Assembly (NCBI GenBank): GCA_021464415.1
Contig: CM038464.1
Coordinates: forward strand, 57,525,328-57,589,327
DNA length: 64,000 bases
DNA from: Lonicera japonica
Lineage: Eukaryota; Streptophyta; Magnoliopsida; Dipsacales; Caprifoliaceae
Direction: 5' to 3'
The notes below the pieces were generated by a model. That model had not been told where the DNA came from. It worked only from the letters and a program-made list of their open reading frames with translations, and searched no databases. Below, piece after piece: positions 54,585 through 64,000 of this stretch. Position 1 is the first letter of the stretch. Every line of letters begins with the position of its first letter. The position numbers and the translations under genes were made by a program.

Positions 54585-57353
54585 TTACTGGTAGTATTTC
54601 TTCAATCGATCAAGGTTGACTGTTAAGTTTAACTCTTGGCCCTCGATGTCGGTAAGAAGCACGGCGCCCCCAGATAAGACTTTGGTAACAATGTAAGGGC
54701 CTGTCCACTTTGGCGAAAATTTTCCTCGTGGGTCTCGGGCAGGTTCACGGATTTCTTTGAGTACTAAGTCTCCCACTATGATGTTTCTGTCTCGGATCTT
54801 TTTATTAAAGGCTTTGGCGACACGTTTTTGATACCCTTGATGTTGATATGAAGCCCTCAGACGGTTTTCATCAATCATTGCCAATTCCTCATATCGCGCC
54901 CTTATCCAATCACTTTCAGTGACTTGGTTTTCCAAGACAACCCGTAAAGAGGGTATTTCCATTTCTACTGGCAGAACCGCTTCCATTCCGTATGTGAGGG
55001 AGAAAGGTGTTGATCCCGTAGAAACCCTCTCAGTAGTTCGATATCCCCAAAGAGCATATGGGAGCTTTTCGGGCCAATCTCTGCCGGATCTGATCATCTT
55101 ACTAATGATGTTCTTTAAATTCTTATTAGCAGCTTCAACGGCCCCATTAGTTTGCGGACGATACGGCGAAGATTTGTGGCGTTTGATGCCATATTCTTCC
55201 ATGATTTCGTTGGCTTCACCCTCAAAATGCGTCCCATTATCGGATATGATCTCATGTGGTACCCCGTATCGGCATATAATGTTGTGACGGATGAATCGAG
55301 CTACTTTCCGGGCATTCAAATCTTTGTAAGACTCAGCTTCAACCCACTTGGTGAAATAATCAATGGCTACCAGAATATATTCATGCCCGTTGCTTCCTTT
55401 TGGTGAGATCTTACCAATTATGTCGATACCCCAGATGGAAAATGGCCAGGGAGATGTCATGGGATACAACTCTTTCGGTGGGAGTTTCTGTGCTTTGGCG
55501 TATATTTGACATTTGTGACATCCTTTGACATAGTCAAAACAATCTTTTTGCATCGTCGACCAGTAATATCCTTGTCGCACTATTTTACGTGCCAATGTAT
55601 GACCACTCATATGTGGACCACACTCCCCACTATGAATTTGTTCCATCATTGCTTGGAGTTTTCCTTCGTCGAGGCATTGAAGATGTATACCATCATCGTT
55701 TCTTCGGTATAATTTTCCCGCACAGATGATAAACCGGGAAGCGAGTCGGCGAAGTGTAACCCGAGTGGTTTTATCGATATTTGGCGGGTATTCATCATAC
55801 TTGAGCAATTGCCATATATCGTAATACCAAACATTCTTATCAATCTCATTTCCCCTTTCAATGTCAAGTGATAGGCAAAATACCGGTTTTATCCGTTTCT
55901 GAATCTGAATCTGAATTTCTTCTCTTTCCTTCGGAATTTCAATCATTGAGGCCAGAGTAGCTAAAGCATCAGCAAAGTTGTTCTGTGTTCTCGGGATATA
56001 GAAGAATTCAATACAGTCGAATTTCTCAGAGGTTTCTTCAAGTTGGGCTAAGAATGGAACAAGTTTTTCCTCTTTGATCTTCCACATTTTCAAGATCTGA
56101 TGAATAATGAGGGCGGAGTCTCCGAATACCTGAATCTTGCGAACCCCCTTCTGCAGAGCAATTTCTAACCCGACAATGCAAGCTTCGTATTCCGCGATAT
56201 TATTAGTACAAGGAAAGTCCAGGCGAAAGGACATAGGGGCATGGGTTTGATCCGGAGAAATTAGCAGGACCCCAATTCCATTCCCATTTCTATTGCAAGC
56301 CCCGTCAAAATACATTTTCCATTCATCATCTTTCGTAATTTCCATGATACCTTCGTCAGGAAATCCAAAGTCCTGTAAGTCGGTGTCAATAATAGGATTA
56401 TCCGCTAAGTGGTCTGCTATGATTTGCCCTTTGACAGCCTTTTGAGTTACATAGGAAATGTCGAACTCTGAAAGTAGGAATACCCATTTAGCCATTCGAT
56501 TAGTCAACACTGGCTTTTCGAACAAGTATCGTAAAGGATCCAGTCGGGAAATTAAGATCACTGAAAAGACCAACATATAATGCCGCAATTTCTGGGTGGC
56601 CCAAACCAACGAAGCACACGATTTCTCTAAAGCCATATAATTTTGTTCCCCCGGAGAAAACTTTTTGCTGAGGTAGTATATTGCTTGTTCAGTTCTTGTT
56701 TTCAACAAATGTTGAGCTAACATTGCCCCAACTGATGAGTCGTTGACTGACATGTATAGTATCAATGGAGTGCCTACTTGGGGAGGCGCCAAGACTGGCG
56801 GTTTGGCCAAATATTGTTTAATCTTGTCGAATGCCTCTTGGCATTGCTCGTTCCACTTCCCATCCGAGCTCTTTTGGAGTAGCTTAAAAATTGGTTCACA
56901 TGTTCGAGTCAACTGTGAAATGAATCTGCTGATGAATTGTAGTCTCCCAAGGAAACCCCGTATTTCCTTTTCGGTTTTAGGGACTGGCATTTCTTGAATA
57001 GCTTTAACCTTTGCTGGATCCACTTCGATTCCCTTTCTGCTGACTATATACCCTAGCATCTTGCCTTTGGTGACCCCGAATACACATTTCTGAGGATTTA
57101 AACGCATTTGAAATTGCATAAGCCGTTTGAAGAAGACCCGAAGAGTTCCCACATGATTTTCCCGATCTAATGATTTGATGATCATGTCGTCGACGTACAC
57201 TTCGACTTCTTTATGGATCATATCATGAAATAGAGTAGTTGCCGTTCGCTGGTACGTGGCCCCGGCATTTTTCAACCCGAATGGCATGACAGTATAACAA
57301 TAAGTACCCCATGGCGTGATAAAAGCCGTCTTTTCCTGATGATCATGATGCAT
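54585..57353 (-). pseudogene. Pol of element 2: RT core, dual RNase H, integrase (922 codons open)
   Basis: From about codon 1: RT palm motifs GTYCYTVMPFGLKN, ATYQR and VYVDDMIIKS (YVDD catalytic box at about residue 55), then KCVFGVTKGKMLGY and the thumb. Next an RT-linked RNase H (SVNDSSVGAMLAQH, KLRHYM, MAKWVFLLSEFDISY), then a second archaeal-type RNase H from about residue 345 (MYFDGACNRNG, NIAEYEACIVGLEIAL, GDSALI, NFADALATL), the Tat hallmark. Integrase follows with zinc-binding H-H-C-C (HSGECGPHMSGH, CHKCQ), core WGIDIIG, IISDNGTHF and TNGAVEAANKNLK (D, D, E) and C-terminal KWTGPYIV. No stop occurs in this frame. It is separated from the upstream RT part by a frameshift near 57397, so it is not expressed as one protein unless that is bypassed. 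Confidence 0.92.
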
Positions 57354-57394
57354 TTTGATTTGATTATATCCGGCAAACCCATCAACGAATGATT

Positions 57395-59014
57395 TTAAAG
57401 CATGATTGTGTTGTCGACAATGAGATCAATGTTTGGTAGTGGAAAATCATCTTTTGGACATGCAGCGTTTAAATTGCGATAATCAACACAAACCCGTACT
57501 TTGCCATTAGCTTTTGGTACTGGCACTATGTTAGCCAACCAAGTAGGGTATTCAACGACCCGTATGAATCCGACATCCAACTGTTTTGTGACTTCTTCTT
57601 TTACCTTGAGCGACCACTCAGGTATTAGTTTTCTTAGCTTTTGCTTGACAGGTTTACATTCAGGTTTAGTGTGAATTTCATGCATCACAATGTTGGCGTC
57701 TAAACCCGGCATATCAACATATGACCAAGCGAAAACATTAACAAACTCTTTCAACAAATTTTCTAAGTCTGTTTTTTCATCATGGCTTAATTCGGCCCCA
57801 ATTTTTATCTCTTTTTTATCATCAGTTGTTCCCAAATTTACCGTGACCGTGTCCCCTTCAATAGGTTGTATTCTTTGTTCATCATTCAAATTTTGATTTA
57901 TAACTTCAACATCACAAGAATCAAAGTAAGGGGAAAGATTGTCAATTTCATTGATAGAAACATCATTTGGCATAGATAGCATACATTCTAAATTTTGTAC
58001 ATTTCTATCAACATTCTTCTTTCTCTTTTTCTTCTTTTCCTCTTCAACAGGACGTATGAGATGTACAGGGTCGTCGAGATAGTCTTCTTCCTCAATTGCC
58101 ATAACCTCAAACATGTCACCCAACATATCTTCATCTTCTAGTGGCTCGGCAGGTGGCTTGGTTATTTTCAGCTTTGATGAGAAGGTGTGGGTAAAACCTT
58201 CGCCTATATACAAGTCTTCTTCGAAAAAGATTTCTAATCCCGGTTGTCGCTTTCCCTCTTCGTTTACCCATGGTTCTTGAAATCCGCAGTAAAGGAAGTC
58301 TTCACCTTCTTTCACGAACCACCCATTTAACGATCTGTCAGTAAATACGGCACTTTTTATGTGGTCATCATCCCCCGTATATCCCAAACCAGCAAGAGGA
58401 CACGGTTGTTGGTATGGTTCAATCATTTGCGCAATGCCAGCTTTGTATTTTCCCAAGCCGATTCCAGGTAAGAATTTCATCTTCCTCATCATCTGTACAA
58501 CTTGCGCCTTCATGGTAGCCATGTCACCGGGGGGTAGATAATTCACAGTTTGGGTGGTGAGAGTTTGTACTTTCGGCTCATACGAAAATCCCCCGAGTTG
58601 GACATCTTGGCTTCCGATTCCCAATACAGGTGAATTTCTCGGCACTATTGCCCTTTCAGGATCTCCTTTAACGATAATGATGTCGCCGTCGAAAGGTATT
58701 TTTATTTTTTTATGAAGTGAGGAAGGGAGTGCCCCAACCTCATGTAGCCAAACTCGTCCCAATAGCAAGTTGAAGCTTGATGGAATGTCAATGACTTGGA
58801 ACTCAGTGGTAAACGTGGCCGGCCCAATTTGCATACTTAGCATGACGGAGCCCAGTACTTCTCTCTTGGTATTGTCGTATGCCCTAACCGTGACTGGCGA
58901 TTCTTCCAATGTAGTTAAGTCAATACCCAAACGAACAGCGGTTTTCAGAGGACACACATTAATTGTAGAACCGTTATCCACAAGAACATAGGGTATAGAC
59001 ATCCCATAGGCCAC
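57395..59014 (-). pseudogene. Protease and start of reverse transcriptase, element 2
   Basis: The protease is near the start (YVLVDNGSTINVCP, active site D-N-G-S as in Tat elements, and NLLLGRVWLHEVGA). After a linker including a G-patch-like MKFLPGIGLGKYKAGI and an acidic stretch comes the RT beginning (VFAWSYVDMPGLD, PVKQKLRKL, FIRVVEYPTWLANIVPVPK, VCVDYRNLNAACPKDDFPLPNID). The frame ends at a stop at 57395, where a one- or two-base loss shifts the sequence out of frame with the YVDD part. Confidence 0.9.
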
Positions 59015-61542
59015 GACAGTGATGTGTAGGGCTTGATTATGGTCTCGACCGAGCGGTGACAGATCTTCATCGAAAACCCAAGTACTTGCTTTTGTACCCC
59101 CATTGAAGCGATCATTGCGGTTAACTCATTTGGGGTGGATTCCAGAGGAACAATTGATTCGTCTAACATTTTCATTAGGGCCATCCGATGTGGTTTGGAT
59201 GCCACTAAGAGTCCCCAAATTGAGATTTGGGCTTGTGTTTTCTTCAACTGTTCAACAACGCGCCCTTCTTCCGGATCCTTTGCGGGTTCTTTGGGAGCAG
59301 AGGCATCGGTAGGTTGCTTGGCATTTGACGGTTGGTAAACTCTCCCCGAACGGGTCAACTGCTGTACCCACGTTGCAACTGGATCGGGGGCCGGAGGCGA
59401 CTTTTCCTCTGTTTGCGAAACTTTGCTCCAATCAAAAGCAATCATGTTTATCTCTGAGGAATATGCATGTTGATGGGTGTCTCTTTTTTCTGCCTTTCCT
59501 CGGTTATATCCAAGCCCTTGTCGTCTCGGATTGCCACCGAGTTGTGGAAAGTGGGCGATCCCTTGATTTTGTTTGCCAAGCCCAAGACCGGGTATAAACT
59601 TCATTTGTTTCATCCAGCCCCTAACCTTTGGGCTAAATATCTCCTGTGACCGGGTGGTTCGAGTTTCATCAACACATAGTCCCAATAAGGTTTTATCTTC
59701 GGTATCTTTGACGATTTTCTGGGACTTTGGGGGAAGGCATTCGGTGACTGTGGGTGAAGGCTTTAAATAGCCAAATTTCAATACTTCAACATTGTCTGTA
59801 TTCATGGCAGGTCTAATCAGGAATACAGGATCTGGAAATTCTAAATCCTCCTCGATAGCGTTGATTCGGTGATTAGGAAGGGGATTCCTGGCAACATTTG
59901 GGGCTGACGAATCTGGGATTCTCTTGCTATCGATCAGGTTTTGGATAGCATGCCGTAGAGCCATACAGCTATCAGTAGTGTGCCCAAACCCTTGGTGATA
60001 TTCGCACCGCTCATTCATGTTCCAATGAGGCGGTATCTGTTGCGGTAGAGGTCTCGGATTCATGGGATACATGATCCCAGCTTCTTTCAGTTGCTCAAAA
60101 ACTTTCCCCAACGGTCCCGGTAATTGTGAAAAATGTCGATCCCGTGAGTGATTTTGATCAAACGTCCGGGGGTTGTTATTATTGTTGTTGCGATACCCCT
60201 GTGTAGGATAATCCCCAATGTTTTTCACAGAGCTTTGACTATAAGGGTTGTTGGAGTATCCTCTTCCATAGGACCCATAGGACGTTACTTGATTGACAGC
60301 GGATGTAGAAGTCTTTTTGTATTGAGAGGCAGACTTCTTGATTTCGGCCTGTTTGGCCAGGTCCTCCTCGATTTCATTACCCACGTGGAGCAGAGCCTTG
60401 AACCTGCTAAAGAACTGATGACCCATTTGAGCCCGAATTTTGGGTTTCAAATTTTTCACTATCATTCCCAACTGTTCTTCTTCATCTAGGCGTTCCACCA
60501 TTTGGGCAGCCAATTCTCTCCACCTCGTAACGAATTCGCTAATGCTTTCATTCTCTTTTTGTTTAGCCATTTCCAAATGTTTTCTTGTGACTTTAAGTTC
60601 TTCATTGGTTTTGTACTGTGCCACAAACTCTTGGACGATGGCTGGCCATGATCTAACCCGATGTTTCTCAAGCTTCAAAAACCAACTTTGGGCTGGTCCA
60701 GCTAGCGTAAGATGGAACGAATTAGCCAATTCAGCTTCCCCGACATCATAAATTCTCATTGAACGGACGTATGATTTTAGGTGGAGTTCCGGCGGTGTAG
60801 TCCCCGTAAACTTTGGAATTGAGGGCATCTTAAAACCCACTGGATAATGAGCCTCTGGGTATAAATTGTAACTCTGCAACTGGGTTAAATCATTTGAACT
60901 TTCGGCGACCTTCTGGGTAAGGGCTTTCAGTTGTTCCTTGAGTTCAGATAAGTCTTTGTCCCCCCGGTAACCTTCCACTGGTGAGGGGCCCTCCCCTTGG
61001 ATACTCATGGGCCTCTTCATCGGTTCATAGTATGGATCGTGATAAGGTTCGTGGACCGGTTGCAATTGGGGAGGGGCTTGATTGATAAGATCTTGGTGTA
61101 ACCAATTACCAACTGGATCATGCAGGTGTTTGGGTTGGTTCAACTGTTCGAACGGCAGTGGGGCTTCTGTATGAACTGAGAGTGCCGGAGGTGGTGGAGG
61201 AATAATCGGGGTTTCCCTCGGAGGTTCTGTCAGGCGGCCTTTAGCCAACTCGTCCAGCTTGGCACGAGTGTTTTGATTGTCACTTAGCAACATGGCCATG
61301 CTTTGGTTTAGGTTCATTAACATCCGATACATGTCCTCAGGGTTTGGCAACGGAGCGTTCATGTTTCCGCTTGTACTAGGCAAGTTTGGATCGGCATTGA
61401 GAGATGGGGTGTGATGCAGTGGCTGACCCCCAGCGGTATTGTTTTGTGGCATTCCCGAGTTTGGGTAAAACGGACCGGGCGGCGGATCCGCTGCACTGTT
61501 GTATTGGTTGTTCCCACTTCGATTCGGAGTATTCTGATCCAT
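58945..61542 (-). CDS. Gag of element 2 (about 865 aa open frame)
   Basis: The ATG at 61542 opens MDQNTPNRSGNN. An N-terminal Pro/Asn-rich region is followed by a retrotransposon gag capsid domain at about residues 240-370 (FHLTLAGPAQSWFLKLEKH, FVAQYKTNEELKVTRKHLE, ESISEFVTRWRELAAQM). Then come a zinc-knuckle-like CEYHQGFGHTTDSC and a G-patch-like segment MKFIPGLGLGKQNQGI. The last approximately 40 codons read out of frame: protease-linked sequence (VFDEDLSPLGRDHN) continues in another frame from about 59080. So gag and pro are joined by a frameshift, either a mutation or a translational shift. The gag protein binds element RNA and forms particles. Confidence 0.85.
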   Translation of the reverse strand: MDQNTPNRSGNNQYNSAADPPPGPFYPNSGMPQNNTAGGQPLHHTPSLNADPNLPSTSGNMNAPLPNPEDMYRMLMNLNQSMAMLLSDNQNTRAKLDELAKGRLTEPPRETPIIPPPPPALSVHTEAPLPFEQLNQPKHLHDPVGNWLHQDLINQAPPQLQPVHEPYHDPYYEPMKRPMSIQGEGPSPVEGYRGDKDLSELKEQLKALTQKVAESSNDLTQLQSYNLYPEAHYPVGFKMPSIPKFTGTTPPELHLKSYVRSMRIYDVGEAELANSFHLTLAGPAQSWFLKLEKHRVRSWPAIVQEFVAQYKTNEELKVTRKHLEMAKQKENESISEFVTRWRELAAQMVERLDEEEQLGMIVKNLKPKIRAQMGHQFFSRFKALLHVGNEIEEDLAKQAEIKKSASQYKKTSTSAVNQVTSYGSYGRGYSNNPYSQSSVKNIGDYPTQGYRNNNNNNPRTFDQNHSRDRHFSQLPGPLGKVFEQLKEAGIMYPMNPRPLPQQIPPHWNMNERCEYHQGFGHTTDSCMALRHAIQNLIDSKRIPDSSAPNVARNPLPNHRINAIEEDLEFPDPVFLIRPAMNTDNVEVLKFGYLKPSPTVTECLPPKSQKIVKDTEDKTLLGLCVDETRTTRSQEIFSPKVRGWMKQMKFIPGLGLGKQNQGIAHFPQLGGNPRRQGLGYNRGKAEKRDTHQHAYSSEINMIAFDWSKVSQTEEKSPPAPDPVATWVQQLTRSGRVYQPSNAKQPTDASAPKEPAKDPEEGRVVEQLKKTQAQISIWGLLVASKPHRMALMKMLDESIVPLESTPNELTAMIASMGVQKQVLGFSMKICHRSVETIIKPYTSLSWPMGCLYPMFLWITVLQLMCVL

Positions 61543-61750
61543 ATTGTCAACTGAGTCTGGTCTGATGAGTCTACCGGTGCTATCTCTTCCGGCCCACGCA
61601 GAGGCCAGTGTGAATGTCTGATTCGGAAGAAAGGACAAATTCGATAGCGCACATTCCCCCGGAAAACAACAATATATCAATTAGAACTTGCCGGACTCTA
61701 TCCAGAAATACATCGATCGGGACAAAAAATAAACACACAAAAGATTTTCT

Positions 61751-62089
61751 TTATGTGAGATCAAAAACAGACCGACGGCAACAACTTGAGAGTCCTGTAT
61801 AGAGATAGGGTAGGAAAAGAATTCCATGGGTTCCCTGATCGTCTATAGTTTTGAAAACCATTTCAAAAAAAAGAGCTTTTAGGAAAAAAAAAATCATTTG
61901 AAGACTACGGGAGGCTCTCTCTTCATGAGTTGTTTTATTCATGTAATCAGCATTAGGAAAATTACGAAGATTCAGTCCTCGTGAATTTTTACGGCGAAGG
62001 TCGGACAGCCTCCGGCCGTACCTGTCGAAACCATCATAGTATAAATGGCAGGGCTTTGGCTGGTTTAGATTCTCACGACTGTCGGTCAT
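61751..62089 (-). CDS. Upstream open frame in the leader of element 2, 112 aa, unknown
   Basis: ATG at 62089 opens MTDSRENLNQPKPCHLYYD, basic in the middle (GRRLSDLRRKNSRGLNLR), and ends at 61751, about 210 bp before the gag ATG. Ogre/Tat elements often have an extra ORF before gag, but no known motif can be recognised here, so this may be chance. Confidence 0.3.
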   Translation of the reverse strand: MTDSRENLNQPKPCHLYYDGFDRYGRRLSDLRRKNSRGLNLRNFPNADYMNKTTHEERASRSLQMIFFFLKALFFEMVFKTIDDQGTHGILFLPYLYTGLSSCCRRSVFDLT

Positions 62090-62094
62090 TAAAA

Positions 62095-62660
62095 CGACGC
62101 TACTATCTTTGTGTTCTAGGCTGACTCCCCTATATGCAAGCGTGGCTGAAGAGGGTAAGGTTTAAGGCTCCCTCCTATTTGGCAGGTCTTACGATATACC
62201 TCAAGAGCGCAGGTACGTGTAAGGACCTTTTGATATACATCCCGGGTACGTGAGTGTTCTCGTCACTCTATATACCTCGGTAAGTACTTGGCCAAGGAGA
62301 GTGGTCCCAGGCGCTTTTGGCTAGTGCAGACCCGCAAGTCCATGGCCTAGTCACGACTCTGGTCCCGAGGTTAATAGGGTAAATTCACACTCGCGAAAAT
62401 GCATGATAGGACATGAGTGCGTGCGAAATAACAATCTGGCGGTTCATTATTGATCAATGCTTCATGGTTTGTTGCAGTATTTTACAGAATTTTAATTATG
62501 AAAAAGATTTTCCTCACATAATTAGCAAATAAAGGCATCAGGGTATCCACCTAGATCGCTTCTATGTTATCCTAAAACTAAGGCTTACAACCCTATATCT
62601 AATAAATAATAGGAATTAAATATATGATCCATTATATTAGAGCTTAGTTCTCGATAACTG
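62095..62660 (-). other. Untranslated leader of element 2
   Basis: About 570 bp between the PBS and the upstream frame without a long open frame. Several GTACGTG/CCGGGTA elements are seen, but nothing I can identify. Confidence 0.5.
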
Positions 62661-62678
62661 TCCCCAGCAGAGTCGCCA
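62661..62678 (-). other. Primer binding site of element 2
   Basis: TGGCGACTCTGCTGGGGA on the minus strand, one base inside the 5' LTR. It ends with TGG as required to pair with a tRNA CCA end. Tat/Ogre elements are reported to use arginine tRNA; I could not verify the tRNA here. Confidence 0.75.
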
Positions 62679-62679
62679 C

Positions 62680-63981
62680 TGTGAGAATCCGGACCCGCGC
62701 GAGACCCGAGAGAAGAAAAGAGTCCTCGTTCTCGGTTTTCTTTGAAAACTTGTTTTGTAGAGTCGCCAGTTTGTTTTACGAGAAAACAAACAAAAGATCG
62801 TACGAAGGATAATTCGAAAATGAACTATCTTTCATACGTTTAAAACCAGAGATTTATATTGAAAATTTACTTTGCTAGGGTTCGGGAACTACGTTACGAA
62901 TTGGGAAGGTGTTAGGCACCCAATTCGCCCTTTCGGTCTCTTAATGGATCATGTATCTAATTCCTATTTTAGATATCTTGCAAGTAGTTTGAATGGTTTT
63001 TAGAATAGTCCTTTCTGGATAAATTTAGTTTAAAACAATATTTTGAAATCAGACTCGAGCTTTGCGAGCGCCTACGTATTCATTCGTAGAATGAAATCAG
63101 AGTCTCGTAGTTCCTTTCTCTTGGAAACTATTTTTGTATTTTTGTTTGTTTTGAAAACGTGTCAAAACAGGTTTTAGATTTCTTGTAAAACTTAGAAAGG
63201 ATTTGTTTTGAAAGCAATGAACTTCTTTGCAAGTTATCTAATTTTCTGTATTAAAACGAATTTAAATGCAGTATTGAAATTAAGGATGGTTGTAGAAAGA
63301 CGTACCCGATGCGCCTGAAGAAGAAATAAGAGCCTCGCCTAGTTGCCTTGCTTGCTTCCTTCTCTCTCTCTAAAACTTTCTCTCTCTAGATTTTCTCTCT
63401 CTAGAAATTCTCTTTCAGAATTTCTCTAAAATGACTCTCTAAAGATTTTGACAGAGTTTCTACTTACTAAAAACACTATTGAGTGTTGATGTCCTAAAAT
63501 GGGAGCCCAAGGGTCCTATTTATAGCAAAAATCTCGCCAAAAACGCTCCAAAAGAGGCCAACCGCAGGGGGTAGCCGCAGGGCGTGCGGCTAGGGCGTGC
63601 GACAGGGGGTAGCCGCAGGGCGTGCGACTAAGTCGTGATGTTGGGGGCTGCGGCAGGGTCGTGCGGTTGGGGGCTGCGACAGGGGGGGCAACCGTACGGC
63701 TGGCAGGTAGCCGTACGGTTAGGGGCGTGCGGCTGGCTCACAAAAAAATGTAAAAAAAACTAACAGGGCGCTGCGCCGCACCCCGCGACCTGACCGGGCA
63801 GGTCGATCCCCGTCCTAGTAAGCGAAGAGGCAACCAAGGTTATATCAGACTCCCAACGCGACCGAAAATGGAGTCTTTCCTATCGGTCTTCTATATGCAT
63901 GATAACTCAACACAAAAACGCAAGATGCTTGTTTTAAGAAAACCAATGTTCACACGAGAGTCGTGGATTGGGGTGTTCACA
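62680..63981 (-). mobile_element. 5' LTR of element 2
   Basis: 1302 bp, TGTGAGAATCC ... GGTGTTCACA on the plus strand. The TATA box (minus) is at 63516-63525, the palindrome array at about 63560-63740, the conserved block at 62879-62941, the PBS-like echo at 62759-62768. It drives transcription toward lower coordinates. Confidence 0.95.
63560..63740 (-). promoter_or_regulatory. CpG palindrome array, 5' LTR of element 2
   Basis: Contains AACCGTACGGCTGG, AGCCGTACGGTTAG and GCGTGCGGCT/GTCGTGCGGTT units upstream of the TATA box. It is slightly rearranged relative to the 3' LTR array (for example an extra GTGCGGCTAGGGC unit), although the rest of the LTRs is nearly identical. Confidence 0.9.
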
Positions 63982-64000
63982 GGGGACTATGCTTAAGGAA
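63982..64000 (+). pseudogene. Continuation of the split copia polyprotein
   Basis: After the target duplication GGGGA the sequence CTATGCTTAAGGAA continues the copia frame interrupted at 39023, reading MLKE, a typical copia motif just after the SRDV-x-F-x-E segment. Only 19 bases are visible. Confidence 0.7.

Larger units (their letters stand above)
39019..63986 (-). mobile_element. Complete 25-kb Tat-type Ty3/gypsy element 2
   Basis: LTR-to-LTR length is 24,958 bp (39024-63981), minus strand. Order from 5': LTR, PBS, leader, gag, protease-RT-dual RNase H-integrase, two antisense genes, a purine-rich stretch, a 7-kb tandem hairpin array, PPT and 3' LTR. Flanks GGGGG (39019-39023) and GGGGA (63982-63986) are a 5-bp target duplication with one mismatch; removing the element and one copy rejoins the copia integrase region in frame. 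By eye the first 700 bp of the two LTRs differ at about nine positions, so insertion is fairly recent. Such size is typical of the Ogre/Tat group. Confidence 0.92.

Overview
The window is eukaryotic nuclear DNA from a flowering plant. It is AT-rich intergenic sequence packed with nested transposable elements: Ty3/gypsy elements of the Tat lineage (recognisable by two RNase H domains in pol and by extra antisense genes), Ty1/copia elements, a CACTA DNA transposon, solo LTRs and foldback/MITE elements. The only recognisable ordinary host gene is a broken tyrosine-aminotransferase-like gene. There are no bacterial features, and no rRNA, tRNA or CRISPR was seen.

Layout. 1-1490: unassigned sequence and a 70-bp minisatellite. 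1617-5968: 3' end of a plus-strand Tat-type element (element 1): antisense plant-mobile-domain (PMD) exon fragment, 45/46-bp hairpin array, polypurine tract, 3' LTR. 5969-11058: AT-rich spacer with a candidate minus-strand spliced transcript and decayed transposon ends. 11059-13640: CACTA element with a broken transposase gene. 15746-18340: internally deleted copia element with two LTRs and a perfect TSD. 18408-18781 plus 31198-31297: aminotransferase gene, split in its first exon by a 12.4-kb Tat-type element (element 3, 18787-31192, minus strand). Element 3 carries an antisense coiled-coil gene and is itself hit by a solo LTR (24846-26081). 32312-33178 and 33198-33583: two adjacent foldback elements. 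34274-35833: solo LTR. 36290-39023 and 63982 onward: a decayed copia element, split by a 24,958-bp Tat-type element (element 2, 39024-63981, minus strand). Element 2 contains both LTRs, PBS, leader, gag, pro-pol with dual RNase H and integrase, two antisense genes (one an apparently intact five-exon PMD gene), a 7-kb array of 114-bp hairpin repeats, and PPT.

The most interesting system is the relation between the Tat LTRs and the antisense genes. In elements 1 and 2 the antisense genes have their own TATA promoters, and just upstream of those TATA boxes lies the same family-specific array of short CpG-rich palindromes that lies upstream of the TATA box in that element's own LTR. The motif is TGTCGCGCGACA in element 1 and AGCCGTACGGTTGG-like in element 2. 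The two elements otherwise share LTR ends, PPT, a 63-bp LTR block with a compensated stem, and a PBS-like echo, so the palindrome array looks like a swappable module. My inference is that an element-encoded or host DNA-binding factor recognises these sites and co-regulates LTR and antisense genes, similar in logic to transposon anti-silencing proteins that bind family-specific motif arrays. The sequence does not prove this.
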